Of a stretch of 64,000 bases of DNA, positions 24,838-35,200 are shown one piece after another. The translations under genes and the position numbers were made by a program. Every line of letters begins with the position of its first letter. Position 1 is the first letter of the stretch. Source of the stretch: Serratia proteamaculans_D (GTDB taxonomy: Bacteria > Pseudomonadota > Gammaproteobacteria > Enterobacterales > Enterobacteriaceae); assembly GCF_049959315.1 (NCBI RefSeq), contig NZ_CP188201.1, one strand, 5' to 3'. Below the pieces are notes generated by a model, which was not told the DNA's origin, searched no databases, and saw only the letters and a program-made list of their open reading frames with translations.

Positions 24838-26460
24838 TTACCAATTTTTGCGGCCAAAGCCGGATGTGATTGGGTAGCGGCGGTCTTTGCCGAAATTGCG
24901 GGCGGTGATGCGCGGCCCAACGGCGGCCTGACGCCGTTTGTATTCGTTGATATCCACCAGGCGGATGACCTTGCGCACGATCGCCTCGTCGAAGCCTTCG
25001 GCCACCAGATCGGCAACCGACTTATCGCGTTCAACGTAACCTTCCAGAATCGCATCCAGAATGTCGTACGGCGGCAGGCTGTCCTGATCGAGCTGATCCG
25101 GTGCCAGCTCGGCGGATGGTGGACGATCGATAACCCGCTGCGGGATCACGTAAGATACGGTATTGCGGTATTCGGACAGTTTGAACACCAGCGTTTTCGG
25201 TACGTCTTTCAGTACGTCGAAGCCGCCTGCCATATCACCATACAGCGTGGCGTAGCCTACGGCCATCTCGCTTTTGTTGCCGGTGGTCAGCACGATGCTA
25301 CGGCGCTTGTTGGACAGCGCCATCAACACCACGCCGCGGCAGCGGGCCTGCAGGTTTTCTTCGGTAGTGTCGCGTTCGGTACCGGCAAACATTGGCGTCA
25401 GTTGACCCATAAAGGCGTCAAACATAGGTTCAATCGAGACGATATCGAATTCAATACCGAGGATTTCCGCCTCTTCTTTGGCGTCGGCGATGCTGATATC
25501 CGCGGTGTAGCGGAACGGCATCATCAGCGCCTGCACTTTATCTTTGCCCAACGCATCGACGGCAATCGCCAACGTCAGCGCCGAATCGATACCGCCAGAC
25601 AACCCCAGCACCGCGCCCTTAAAGCCGTTTTTAGTGACGTAATCACGCACTGCCAATACCAGGGCTTCGTACACCTGCGCCAGCTGTGGCAGCTCGGCGG
25701 CCGGTGCGGTCATTGGCACTACCTCCAGCTCATTGAGCTCAAGCAGGGTTACCTGCTCGGCAAACGCCGTCAGTCGATGGGTCATATTGCCGGCCGCATC
25801 GAACACCTTCGAACAGCCGTCGAAAATCAGCTCATCCTGCCCGCCAATCTGGTTGAGATACACCAGCGGCAGATGGGTACGCTGGCAATGACCGGCCATC
25901 AGCGTCTTGCGGATATACGGCTTTTCGCGATTGTACGGCGAGGCATTGATCGACAAAATCATTTCGGCACCGGCAGCCTTGGCGGCATCAACCGGCCCCG
26001 GGAACCACAGATCTTCGCAAATCAGCAGGCCCAGTTGATAACCTTTCAGCTCAACCACGCAGGTTTCACTGCCGGCCTGGAAGTAACGTTTCTCATCGAA
26101 AACGCCGTAGTTCGGCAACTGCTGCTTGAAGTAACGCGCCAGCAACTGCCCTTCAGAGAACAGCGACAGCGCATTATACAGCTTGTCGCCTTCGCGCCAC
26201 GGATGGCCAACCAGAATGGCGACCTCGGCAGAGGCCTGCTGCAGACGCTGCAGCTGCGCGTCACAGCGCTGATAAAAATCGTTGCGGTACAGCAGGTCTT
26301 CCGGCGGATAGCCGGAGAGCGCCAACTCGGTGAACATGACCAGATCGGCTCCCGCCTTCTGCTGCTCTTGCACGGTTTGCAACATGCGTTCGGTGTTGCC
26401 TTCAATGTCACCGACCAGCAGATTCAGCTGGGCCAGTGCGATGGAAAGTGATCTGCTCAT
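24838..26460 (-). CDS. nadE: Glutamine-dependent NAD+ synthetase
   Basis: 540 residues with two parts. The N-terminal nitrilase-type amidase (about 1–260, active cysteine in LICEDLWFPG) releases ammonia from glutamine. The C-terminal NAD synthase domain carries the ATP-PPase loop SGGIDSALTLA near residue 290 and amidates deamido-NAD. This is the long eukaryote-like form. E. coli has a short ammonia-dependent NadE elsewhere in its genome. Placement directly before glnB, the nitrogen sensor, is notable. Confidence 0.96.
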   Translation of the reverse strand: MSRSLSIALAQLNLLVGDIEGNTERMLQTVQEQQKAGADLVMFTELALSGYPPEDLLYRNDFYQRCDAQLQRLQQASAEVAILVGHPWREGDKLYNALSLFSEGQLLARYFKQQLPNYGVFDEKRYFQAGSETCVVELKGYQLGLLICEDLWFPGPVDAAKAAGAEMILSINASPYNREKPYIRKTLMAGHCQRTHLPLVYLNQIGGQDELIFDGCSKVFDAAGNMTHRLTAFAEQVTLLELNELEVVPMTAPAAELPQLAQVYEALVLAVRDYVTKNGFKGAVLGLSGGIDSALTLAIAVDALGKDKVQALMMPFRYTADISIADAKEEAEILGIEFDIVSIEPMFDAFMGQLTPMFAGTERDTTEENLQARCRGVVLMALSNKRRSIVLTTGNKSEMAVGYATLYGDMAGGFDVLKDVPKTLVFKLSEYRNTVSYVIPQRVIDRPPSAELAPDQLDQDSLPPYDILDAILEGYVERDKSVADLVAEGFDEAIVRKVIRLVDINEYKRRQAAVGPRITARNFGKDRRYPITSGFGRKNW

Positions 26461-26539
26461 TGTTTAGGATCCCGCTTAATACGTTCCATGGTGCTCTGTG
26501 TTGGGCCACGCCACTAACAAGAGAACGGAGTGTAAATCA

Positions 26540-26585
26540 TTCCGCCGCATTTGTTGAGAACCTGCGTACGCAGGCTACGGCGGAA
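26540..26585. other. Nested hairpin between glrR and nadE
   Basis: TTCCGCCG at 26540–26547 pairs with CGGCGGAA at 26578–26585, and inside it CCTGCGTACGCAGG forms a second palindrome. It sits directly after the glrR stop on the minus strand. There is no clear T tract, so a terminator role is possible but unproven. Confidence 0.5.
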
Positions 26586-26589
26586 AACA

Positions 26590-27923
<1,334 letters not shown>

Positions 27924-27927
<4 letters not shown>

Positions 27928-28796
27928 TGCGCGTGAGACTCCTTGTTAGCGGGGGGAGGCGCGTAGGTATCTTCCGGCTCCACCGGCAAAGCAGTACCCT
28001 TCTCAGGTTCTGCATCCGGTTCTGCAGCCTTGGCCGGCGCGACTTTCTTGCCCGTGGCGTCGGTTTTTTGCTGCGTTCCGCTGTTGTCCGGGATATCACC
28101 CTGCATCTGCTTGCGCGAAGAGAGCTGGCGTTCGATATCGGTCAGGTTTTCCAGCTTGCGCGAGGTGTCCTGCAACTGCGACTGCAAACGCACCTGGCTC
28201 TGACGCAGCGTATCTATCTGGCTGTCGGAGCTTTCCTGCAGGTGCTGATAACGCGCTTTTTCATCAAACAGGGTGATCTGCAGCACCTGCTGTTGACGCC
28301 ACAGCTGCAACAGCGGGCGCAGTGAGCTTGGGAACTCCATGCGATAGCTGTTCAGACGGTCGACCATCTGGCGACGTTCGCCCGAAGTCGGCTCGGCACT
28401 GCCCAGCAGGATGCTTTGCTTGAAAATACCGTCCCAGCTGTTACCGGGCAGGGTTTTCGCCAGCGCACGCGCCTGGGTTGAACCGATACGATCGGCACAG
28501 TCCATGGCACGCAGCCAGTAAAGTGAGTTATTCAACGCATCTTTTTCGACCAGCGACCACAGGCTGTCGCATGCTGCGATGCGATAATCCACCACTTTGC
28601 TGTCCGGGATCGCTTCCTGCTGCGGCTGACTCAGGTCACCGCTAACTGCACGATCGACGCAACCCGCCAACAGAAACGGCATAAAAAGAACGCTGCCTAA
28701 AAAGGAAAATCGACGCTTGCCGAGCGGCGTGCCCTGTGTGGCACGCGGTGAACGTTCGGTCTGCGAGAGACGAAGGCGTTTAGACCATGTGTACAT
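27924..28796 (-). CDS. qseG: Outer-membrane lipoprotein QseG
   Basis: 290-residue lipoprotein. The lipobox LLAGC places the acylated cysteine at residue 46, after an unusually long basic leader, so the true start may be an in-frame codon further in. The middle is coiled-coil-like (residues about 170–220, LQESSDSQIDTLRQSQVRLQ). The C-terminus is Pro/Glu/Lys rich. In E. coli QseG interacts with the GlrK (QseE) kinase. The gene lies between kinase and regulator genes, with a 2 bp gap to glrK. Confidence 0.9.
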
Positions 28797-28798
28797 TA

Positions 28799-30235
28799 TT
28801 ATTCATTCTCGGCGGTTAATGGCAATTCAATACGGAAGCAGACGTCTGTGCCGGCGACTTCAACCAACTGCAGTTCGCCACGCATGCGGCGGATACAATC
28901 CTGCGCAATGCTCAGCCCCAGACCGCTTCCTTTTACCGCCCCTTTTCGCTGGTGACTACCCTGGAAAAAAGGCTCAAAAATCATGGTTCTCTCGGCTTCG
29001 GGGATCGGCGTGCCGCTGTTGGCGACATCAATCTGCACCCGTTGCCCAACCTGACGGCTGCGGATCCAAATGTTACCGGATTCCTTGCCGTAGTGCACCG
29101 CATTGGAGTAGAGATTATCCAGTACGCGCATTAATAGCGTAGGCTCTGCCCAGCATATTTCCGCATCCAGTTGAGTCTCGGTGCGGATCAATTTTGCCCG
29201 AGCCGGCAAACTGTGTGCCGCCACCACCATTTCGACCATCTCTTCCAGCTCGACATTCTCATGCTCTGCCGGGCCATCGGCCAGCTTGCGGTTGTAATCC
29301 AGCAGTTGTTCAATCAGTTGCTGCAGGTGGCGGCTGCTGCCGTCGAGAATAGCCACCACCTCTTTTTGATCGGAGGTCAGCGGACCGGCCACTTCATCCG
29401 CCAGCAGCTCGGTGCCCTCACGCATGCTGGCCAGCGGCGTCTTTAACTCATGCGATATATGGCGCAGGAACTCATGGCGCTGCGACTCCAGCCACGCCAG
29501 ACGTTCACTCAACCAAATAATCCGCTGGGCCAGTGAACGCAGTTCACGCGGCCCTTTGAAGGTGTCGGTACTGCCCAATGCTCGCCCTTCCCCCAAACGG
29601 TTGATCATTCGCTCTACCGCTTTTACCGGGCCGATAATCATCCGGGTGAATAACACCACCAGCATCACGCTGACCAGGAACAGCATCAATGCCTGCCAGC
29701 CGAAGAACTGACCGCGCTCGGCAATCGCCTGCTGTAACTGCTGGCCACGAGAGAACACCACGGCGCGCGTGGCCTGCACCATTTCGGCATTGGAACGCGA
29801 GAACGACTCCAGCAACGCCGAAGCCTGTGCGTCCGGGCCGCTGCTTTGGCATTTAATCGCCGCAAGCTGGGTCAGCAGATCGCGCAAGGTTTGATAATAG
29901 CGTTCATCCGGCAGGATCGGCGCGTGGGCATCGAGCATCTGTGAATATTGTTTGCGCTGGTTTTGATACAGCCGGGCCAGGGTGGGATCGACCAGTACGC
30001 AATACTGGCGGTAGCTGCGTTCCATTTCCAGCGCCACGCTGGTCATTGCCTCACTGCGTCGCGCATCCACCAGAGTGGTGCGGTTGATGTCTGCCGCCTG
30101 CGCGCTAAGGTGATCCAGGCTCTGGTAAGCCTGATAGGCCAGCACCAGCAGTGGCAGCAGCACCAGCAGGAATGCCATCAGCACCAGTTGACGCAGCGAG
30201 CGGGGAAATAAACGCCATCTTTTCAACGAAATCAT
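28799..30235 (-). CDS. glrK: Sensor histidine kinase GlrK (QseE)
   Basis: 478 residues. Two membrane segments (about 17–37 and 178–200) flank a helical periplasmic domain. A HAMP linker follows, then the phospho-acceptor His262 in HISHELKTPLA, and the ATPase domain with DNLYSNAVHYG and GSGLGLSIAQD. It phosphorylates GlrR. It is the first protein gene after glmY in the same direction, so read-through from glmY could contribute to its expression. Confidence 0.96.
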   Translation of the reverse strand: MISLKRWRLFPRSLRQLVLMAFLLVLLPLLVLAYQAYQSLDHLSAQAADINRTTLVDARRSEAMTSVALEMERSYRQYCVLVDPTLARLYQNQRKQYSQMLDAHAPILPDERYYQTLRDLLTQLAAIKCQSSGPDAQASALLESFSRSNAEMVQATRAVVFSRGQQLQQAIAERGQFFGWQALMLFLVSVMLVVLFTRMIIGPVKAVERMINRLGEGRALGSTDTFKGPRELRSLAQRIIWLSERLAWLESQRHEFLRHISHELKTPLASMREGTELLADEVAGPLTSDQKEVVAILDGSSRHLQQLIEQLLDYNRKLADGPAEHENVELEEMVEMVVAAHSLPARAKLIRTETQLDAEICWAEPTLLMRVLDNLYSNAVHYGKESGNIWIRSRQVGQRVQIDVANSGTPIPEAERTMIFEPFFQGSHQRKGAVKGSGLGLSIAQDCIRRMRGELQLVEVAGTDVCFRIELPLTAENE

Positions 30236-30529
30236 CTCATTGTCTCTAGTCTGCTTTGATGCTAACCGAGTCGCCGATGAGAGGAAAGCCCGGCGTTCAG
30301 CGCAGCGTCAGGAAAATACCGGCAAGTGGGCCTTGGGCAGAAGTTTGCGTTTGGATCTGGCGCTAATGAAAGAGAAGTAACAGGAATTTGAAGATTTAAC
30401 GCTGGGGCAGGGCTGCCCCATCGCAAGAATGTGTGGATGCCCTTGAATCTCGTCCCCAGGGTGATGTAGCACCAGGCTGGCATCGAACAGGACGAATAGC
30501 ATCCGTACGTATCCGGAATTGATGAACAC
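30236..30529. other. glrK–glmY spacer, no gene recognised
   Basis: 294 bases. Two stem-loops are visible: GGGGCAGggCTGCCCC around 30405–30420, and a compound hairpin at 30509–30546 with arms GTATCC/GGATAC and GATGA/TCATC. Short open frames here have no ribosome site or recognisable product. The hairpins may belong to a 3' extension or processing region of glmY. Confidence 0.4.
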
Positions 30530-30713
30530 TCATCACAGTTGGATACAGGCGGTGCCTCACTCCACGTGTCGCCCGATGCTTGATAAAGCGCTTGCGCGTC
30601 TGTTATCGGTTTGGTTGGACGATAGGCACCATTTCTTTGGCATCATTCGGAGGCTTATGAGGCAACAATTCCGTCTAAATACGGGGCCGTCATAAATAGT
30701 TGAATGAGCAACT
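30530..30713 (-). ncRNA. glmY: Small RNA GlmY
   Basis: The minus strand from 30713 reads AGTTGCTCATTCAACT, then TTATGACGGCCCC. It follows the remembered 5' end of E. coli GlmY (AGTGGCTCATTCACCG…) and has the same position between purL and glrK. GlmY sequesters RapZ and so protects GlmZ, which activates glmS translation and cell-wall sugar synthesis. The 5' end is 13 bases after the -12 GC of a sigma-54 promoter. The 3' end is set by the E. coli length of about 184 nt and is approximate. I see no clear terminator. Confidence 0.85.
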
Positions 30714-30724
30714 GGAGAGGATAA

Positions 30725-30740
30725 TGCACTTAGCGTGCCA
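30725..30740 (-). promoter_or_regulatory. Sigma-54 promoter of glmY
   Basis: The minus strand reads TGGCACGCTAAGTGCA. It has the invariant GG and GC spaced correctly and differs by one base from the consensus TGGCACGnnnnTTGCA. It ends 12 bases before the GlmY 5' end. Confidence 0.85.
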
Positions 30741-30757
30741 ACTTTTCAAGTTATTTT

Positions 30758-30770
30758 TAAATTATTGATA
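30758..30770 (-). promoter_or_regulatory. IHF site 1 upstream of glmY
   Basis: The minus strand TATCAATAATTTA matches the IHF consensus WATCARNNNNTTR at every position. It lies in an AT-rich stretch between the sigma-54 promoter and the GlrR boxes, where DNA bending would bring the activator to the polymerase. Confidence 0.7.
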
Positions 30771-30846
30771 TTATTGAATAAAAAATAAAATCATCGCCAA
30801 AGTTATAAAATAAGTAGCCTATCCGGCGAAGAAAAAAACGCCATCC

Positions 30847-30864
30847 TGTCGCCAAAAACCGACA
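30847..30864 (-). promoter_or_regulatory. GlrR box 1 of glmY
   Basis: TGTC-N10-GACA, an exact match to the GlrR binding motif known from E. coli. It is centred about 142 bases upstream of the GlmY start. Confidence 0.85.
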
Positions 30865-30894
30865 ACTTAAGTCAATTAATTTTACACCTTTATA

Positions 30895-30907
30895 AATCAA
30901 TGAGTTA
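30895..30907 (+). promoter_or_regulatory. IHF site 2 upstream of glmY
   Basis: AATCAATGAGTTA matches WATCARNNNNTTR at every position. It lies between GlrR boxes 1 and 2. Confidence 0.6.
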
Positions 30908-30909
30908 AA

Positions 30910-30927
30910 TGTCTCTTTTTAGAGACA
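30910..30927 (-). promoter_or_regulatory. GlrR box 2 of glmY
   Basis: TGTCTCTTTTTAGAGACA contains an exact TGTC-N10-GACA, here with longer symmetry. It is centred 63 bases beyond box 1, about six helical turns. Confidence 0.85.
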
Positions 30928-30941
30928 GTGAAAATAGCCTC

Positions 30942-30959
30942 TGTCGCAAAATGCCGACA
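30942..30959 (-). promoter_or_regulatory. GlrR box 3 of glmY
   Basis: TGTCGCAAAATGCCGACA is a third exact TGTC-N10-GACA. It is centred 32 bases (about three turns) beyond box 2, so all three lie on the same face of the helix. Confidence 0.85.
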
Positions 30960-30980
30960 ATGCTCGGCAGGCAGAACAAT

Positions 30981-31008
30981 AAAAAGGGGCGCAATCTCTT
31001 GCGCCCCT
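30981..31008 (-). terminator. Intrinsic terminator of purL
   Basis: GGGGCGCAA and TTGCGCCCC form a 9 bp stem with a 4-base loop, followed on the minus strand by TTTTTATT. It insulates glmY from purL read-through. Confidence 0.93.
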
Positions 31009-31030
31009 CAGGCTACCGCTAAATGCTCGC

Positions 31031-34000
31031 TTAGCCCAGTTGCTTACGGGCGTTGCGGAACATGCGCATCCACGGGCTGTCTTCGCCCCACTCTTCCGGA
31101 TGCCACGAGTTGCTGACGGTGCGGAATACCCGCTCCGGATGCGGCATCATCACCGTCGCGCGGCCATTGCTGCTGGTCACTGCGGTGATGCCGTTCGGTG
31201 AACCGTTCGGGTTGGCTGGGTAGGTTTCCGTAACCTGACCGGCATTATCGACAAAGCGCAACGCCACCAGGTTATGGTGCTCCAGCGCCGCCAGATGTGC
31301 CGCATCGCGCACCTCGACGTGCCCTTCACCGTGCGAGACGGCGATCGGCATGCGGGAACCCGCCATGCCCTGCATGAACAGCGACGGACTGGCCGCCACT
31401 TCCACCAGGCTGAAACGCGCTTCAAAACGGTCTGACAGGTTACGTACGAAACGCGGCCAATGTTCGGCCCCTGGGATCAGATCGCGCAGGTTCGACATCA
31501 TCTGGCAACCGTTACACACGCCCAACGCCAGGGTTTGCGGACGGTGGAAGAAGGATTCGAACTCGTCACGCACGCGATCGTTGAACAGAATCGACTTCGC
31601 CCAGCCCTCACCGGCACCCAGTACGTCACCGTAGGAGAAGCCACCGCAGGCCACCAGCGTATGGAAGTCCTGCAGGTCACGACGGCCTTCCAGCAAATCG
31701 CTCATATGCACGTCTACCGCATCAAAACCGGCGCGATGGAATGCTGCCGCCATCTCAACGTGGGAGTTAACCCCCTGCTCACGCAGCACCGCGACTTTAG
31801 GACGTGCGCCCTTGGCGATGTACGGCGCGGCAATGTCTTCTTCCGGAGCAAAACTCAGTTTGACGTTCAGGCCAGGATCGCGCTCATCCTGTTTGGCCTG
31901 GTGCTCCTGATCGGCACATTCCGGGTTATCACGCAGGCGCTGCATCTGCCAGGTGGTTTCCGCCCACCAGGTGCGCAGCGTAGCGCGGCTTTCGCTGTAT
32001 ACCGTTTTATCGCCCTGGGCGATCACAAAGCGATCCCCGACCTGCACGCTGCCGATGTGGTGAACATTGTCCACCAGACCATGCTGAGCAAATACCTGCT
32101 GTACCACAGCAAGCTGGTCATTGGTGACCTGGATCACCGCGCCCAACTCTTCGTTGAACAGCGCAGCCAGTGCATCGTCACCCAGCGCTTTGATATCCAC
32201 CTGCACGCCGCAGTGGCCGGCAAAGGCCATTTCCGCCAACGTGACCAACAGGCCACCGTCGGAACGGTCGTGGTAAGCCAGCAGCGCGCGATCGGCCACC
32301 AACTGTTGCATGGCATTGAAGAAGCCCGCCAACTGCTCAACGTTGCGCACATCGGCCGGTTTGTCGCCCAGTTGACGATAAACCTGCGCCAGCGCAGTGG
32401 CACCCAGCGCGTTATGGCCGTTCCCCAGGTCGATCAGCAACAGTGCGCTGTCGCCCTTATCGGTACGCAGCTGTGGCGTCACGGTGTGGCGGACATCTTC
32501 TACGCGAGCAAAACCGGTGATCACCAGTGACAACGGCGAGGTCATTTCGCGCTGTTCGTTGCCTTCCTGCCAGCGGGTTTTCATCGACATAGAGTCTTTG
32601 CCCACTGGAATAGTGATACCCAGCGCCGGACAAAGCTCTTCGCCCACCGCTTTCACCGCTTCATACAGACCGGCGTCTTCACCCGGGTGACCGGCTGCCG
32701 CCATCCAGTTAGCAGAAAGCTTCACGCGCTTGAGCGAACCGATTTCGGTCGCTGCCAGGTTGGTCAGCGCTTCCCCGACCGCCAGGCGGCCAGAGGCGGC
32801 GAAGTCCAGCAGGGCTACCGGCGCACGTTCGCCGATAGACATCGCTTCACCGTAATAACTGTCCAGGCTGGCAGTGGTCACCGCGCAGTCGGCGACCGGG
32901 ATCTGCCACGGGCCTACCATCTGATCGCGCGCCACCATACCGGTCACGGTACGGTCGCCAATGGTGATCAGGAAGGTTTTTTCTGCAACCGCCGGCAGAT
33001 GCAGTACGCGATTGACCGCATCATTCAGAGTGATCTCATCACGCTGCAGCGGCTGGCCTTTGGCCTGCAGACGAGTCACGTCACGCGTCATCTTCGGCGT
33101 TTTGCCCAGCAGCACGTCCAGCGGCATGTCGATCGGCTGGTTATCGAAATGGCTGTCATTCAGCGTCAGATGTTGTTCTTCGGTGGCTTCACCGATCACC
33201 GCATAAGGCGCACGCTCACGGCGGCAAATCTCGTCAAACTGCGCCATCTGTGCCGGTGCAATCGCCATCACATAACGTTCCTGCGATTCATTACACCAGA
33301 CTTCCAGCGGGCTCATGCCCGGCTCGTCGTTCAGAATATCGCGCAGTTCGAAACGACCACCGCGGCCGCCGTCGCTGACCAGTTCAGGCATGGCGTTGGA
33401 CAAGCCACCGGCGCCGACATCGTGGATAAACAGAATCGGGTTTTGTTCGCCCAACTGCCAGCAGCGGTCAATCACTTCCTGGCAACGACGTTCCATTTCC
33501 GGGTTGTCGCGCTGTACCGAAGCGAAATCCAGATCGGCATCAGACTGGCCGGAGGCCATAGATGATGCCGCGCCGCCGCCCAGGCCGATATTCATCGCCG
33601 GGCCGCCCAGCACCACCAGTTTGGCACCAACGGTAATTTCAGCTTTTTGTACGTGGTTGGCGCGAATGTTACCGATACCGCCCGCCAGCATGATCGGCTT
33701 GTGGTAGCCGCGCAGTTCCACGCCGTTATGGCTATTGACCTGCTCTTCATAGGTACGGAAGTAACCCACCAGCGCCGGACGGCCGAATTCGTTGTTGAAC
33801 GCCGCACCGCCCAATGGGCCGTCGGTCATGATGTCCAGAGCCGTCACAATGCGGTCTGGCTTGCCGAAATCCTGCTCCCAGGGCTGTTCAAAGCCAGGAA
33901 TACGCAGGTTGGAGACCGAGAAGCCCACCAGACCGGCCTTGGGTTTGGCACCGCGACCGGTTGCGCCCTCGTCACGGATCTCGCCGCCAGAGCCGGTAGC

Positions 34001-34921
34001 GGCACCCGGCCATGGGGAGATCGCCGTTGGGTGGTTATGAGTTTCCACCTTCATCAGGATATGAGTGTCCTCCTGATGGTAGTCATACTGGCCGCTTTCA
34101 GGTGCGGCGAAGAAACGACCGACCTGTGAGCCTTCCATCACCGCCGCGTTGTCTTTATAAGCCGACAGCACGTAATCCGGCGTCTGTTCGAAGGTATTTT
34201 TGATCATTTTGAACAGCGACTTCGGTTGCTGTTCGCCATCGATGACCCAATCGGCGTTGAAAATTTTATGGCGGCAGTGCTCGGAGTTGGCCTGCGCGAA
34301 CATGTAGAGTTCGATATCCGTCGGGTTGCGCCCCAGACCGGTAAAGGCATTCAGCAGATAGTCGATTTCATCCTCGGCCAATGCCAGACCCAGCTTGAGG
34401 TTAGCCTGCTCGAGCGCGCTGCGCCCTTCCCCCAGCATATCAACCCTCTGGTAAGGTGCCGGCTGATGCTGAGCGAACAGTTGCTCAGCCTGTTGCAGGC
34501 TGCTGAAGACGGTTTCCATCATGCGGTCGTGCAACAAGACGGCAAGCTGCTGCCATTGGGCTTCGGTCAGCGTCTCTGCCTTGACGTAGAACGCCAGACC
34601 GCGCTCCAGCCGCAACACCTGCTTCAAACCGCAGTTGTGGGCGATATCGCTGGCTTTGGAAGACCACGGAGAAATGGTACCCGGACGCGGCGTCACCAAC
34701 AGCAGGCGGCCTTCAGGGGCATGTTCGGCGAGAGAGGGGCCGTACTTGAGCAGGCGCGCGAGCTTGGCGTGCTCTTCGGTATTTAGCGGTGCGCTAACAT
34801 CAGCAAAGTGGACGTACTCGGCGTAGATATCACTGACAGGAAGGTGAGCGTCCTGGCAACGGGACAGCAGTTTGGTAACACGAAAAGCCGACAAAGCGGG
34901 CGAACCACGCAGTATTTCCAT
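31031..34921 (-). CDS. purL: Phosphoribosylformylglycinamidine synthase PurL
   Basis: Large single-chain FGAM synthase, step four of purine synthesis: FGAR plus glutamine and ATP gives FGAM. 1296 residues (E. coli 1295). The N-terminal PurS-like and linker regions are followed by two AIR-synthase-like halves, with markers such as HNHPTAISPWPGAATGSGGE and PVGKDSMSMKTRWQ. A C-terminal class I amidotransferase (about 1040–1296) has its cysteine in GVCNGCQMM. The ATG at 34921 (MEILRGSPALSAF) matches the family start. A TTG two codons earlier is less likely. A PurR-like box lies about 100 bases upstream. Confidence 0.98.
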   Translation of the reverse strand: MEILRGSPALSAFRVTKLLSRCQDAHLPVSDIYAEYVHFADVSAPLNTEEHAKLARLLKYGPSLAEHAPEGRLLLVTPRPGTISPWSSKASDIAHNCGLKQVLRLERGLAFYVKAETLTEAQWQQLAVLLHDRMMETVFSSLQQAEQLFAQHQPAPYQRVDMLGEGRSALEQANLKLGLALAEDEIDYLLNAFTGLGRNPTDIELYMFAQANSEHCRHKIFNADWVIDGEQQPKSLFKMIKNTFEQTPDYVLSAYKDNAAVMEGSQVGRFFAAPESGQYDYHQEDTHILMKVETHNHPTAISPWPGAATGSGGEIRDEGATGRGAKPKAGLVGFSVSNLRIPGFEQPWEQDFGKPDRIVTALDIMTDGPLGGAAFNNEFGRPALVGYFRTYEEQVNSHNGVELRGYHKPIMLAGGIGNIRANHVQKAEITVGAKLVVLGGPAMNIGLGGGAASSMASGQSDADLDFASVQRDNPEMERRCQEVIDRCWQLGEQNPILFIHDVGAGGLSNAMPELVSDGGRGGRFELRDILNDEPGMSPLEVWCNESQERYVMAIAPAQMAQFDEICRRERAPYAVIGEATEEQHLTLNDSHFDNQPIDMPLDVLLGKTPKMTRDVTRLQAKGQPLQRDEITLNDAVNRVLHLPAVAEKTFLITIGDRTVTGMVARDQMVGPWQIPVADCAVTTASLDSYYGEAMSIGERAPVALLDFAASGRLAVGEALTNLAATEIGSLKRVKLSANWMAAAGHPGEDAGLYEAVKAVGEELCPALGITIPVGKDSMSMKTRWQEGNEQREMTSPLSLVITGFARVEDVRHTVTPQLRTDKGDSALLLIDLGNGHNALGATALAQVYRQLGDKPADVRNVEQLAGFFNAMQQLVADRALLAYHDRSDGGLLVTLAEMAFAGHCGVQVDIKALGDDALAALFNEELGAVIQVTNDQLAVVQQVFAQHGLVDNVHHIGSVQVGDRFVIAQGDKTVYSESRATLRTWWAETTWQMQRLRDNPECADQEHQAKQDERDPGLNVKLSFAPEEDIAAPYIAKGARPKVAVLREQGVNSHVEMAAAFHRAGFDAVDVHMSDLLEGRRDLQDFHTLVACGGFSYGDVLGAGEGWAKSILFNDRVRDEFESFFHRPQTLALGVCNGCQMMSNLRDLIPGAEHWPRFVRNLSDRFEARFSLVEVAASPSLFMQGMAGSRMPIAVSHGEGHVEVRDAAHLAALEHHNLVALRFVDNAGQVTETYPANPNGSPNGITAVTSSNGRATVMMPHPERVFRTVSNSWHPEEWGEDSPWMRMFRNARKQLG

Positions 34922-35018
34922 AATCAAAGTTCTCTCGTCTTCGAAGCAACTGACTTCAGCACTTCATTGGGCGCAACAGGGGGAAAACGCGCGCCATTAT
35001 AGAGAATCTACGCCGCCG

Positions 35019-35034
35019 ACGAAACCGTTTGCGT
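35019..35034 (-). promoter_or_regulatory. PurR operator of purL
   Basis: ACGAAACCGTTTGCGT on the plus strand matches 14 of 16 positions of the palindrome ACGCAAACGTTTGCGT. It lies between purL and the divergent mltF gene, about 100 bases before the purL start. PurR repression of purL is well established in E. coli. Confidence 0.8.
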
Positions 35035-35200
35035 AGCTATTATTGATAAAAGCTCTCCGCACCCTCGAATTGTCATAACGTGTCAATAAAGTTGCACGCT
35101 GGCGTTTTGTTGCGCAAAATGCCCCGGCACTGGTGATTTAACCATAAGAAAGTGCTTAGCAGCCGTCAGCAGGGCATGTGTGCCACCACTGGATAACTAT

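Noticed and set aside
24828..25055. N-terminal extension of glnB into nadE
   Set aside because: PII proteins are 112 residues and start MKKIDAIIKPF. The extension overlaps the conserved nadE 3' end.
24559..26451. 630-codon open frame antisense to nadE
   Set aside because: It mirrors the third-codon-position bias of nadE, has no ribosome site and no recognisable domains. nadE on the other strand is a full, conserved protein.
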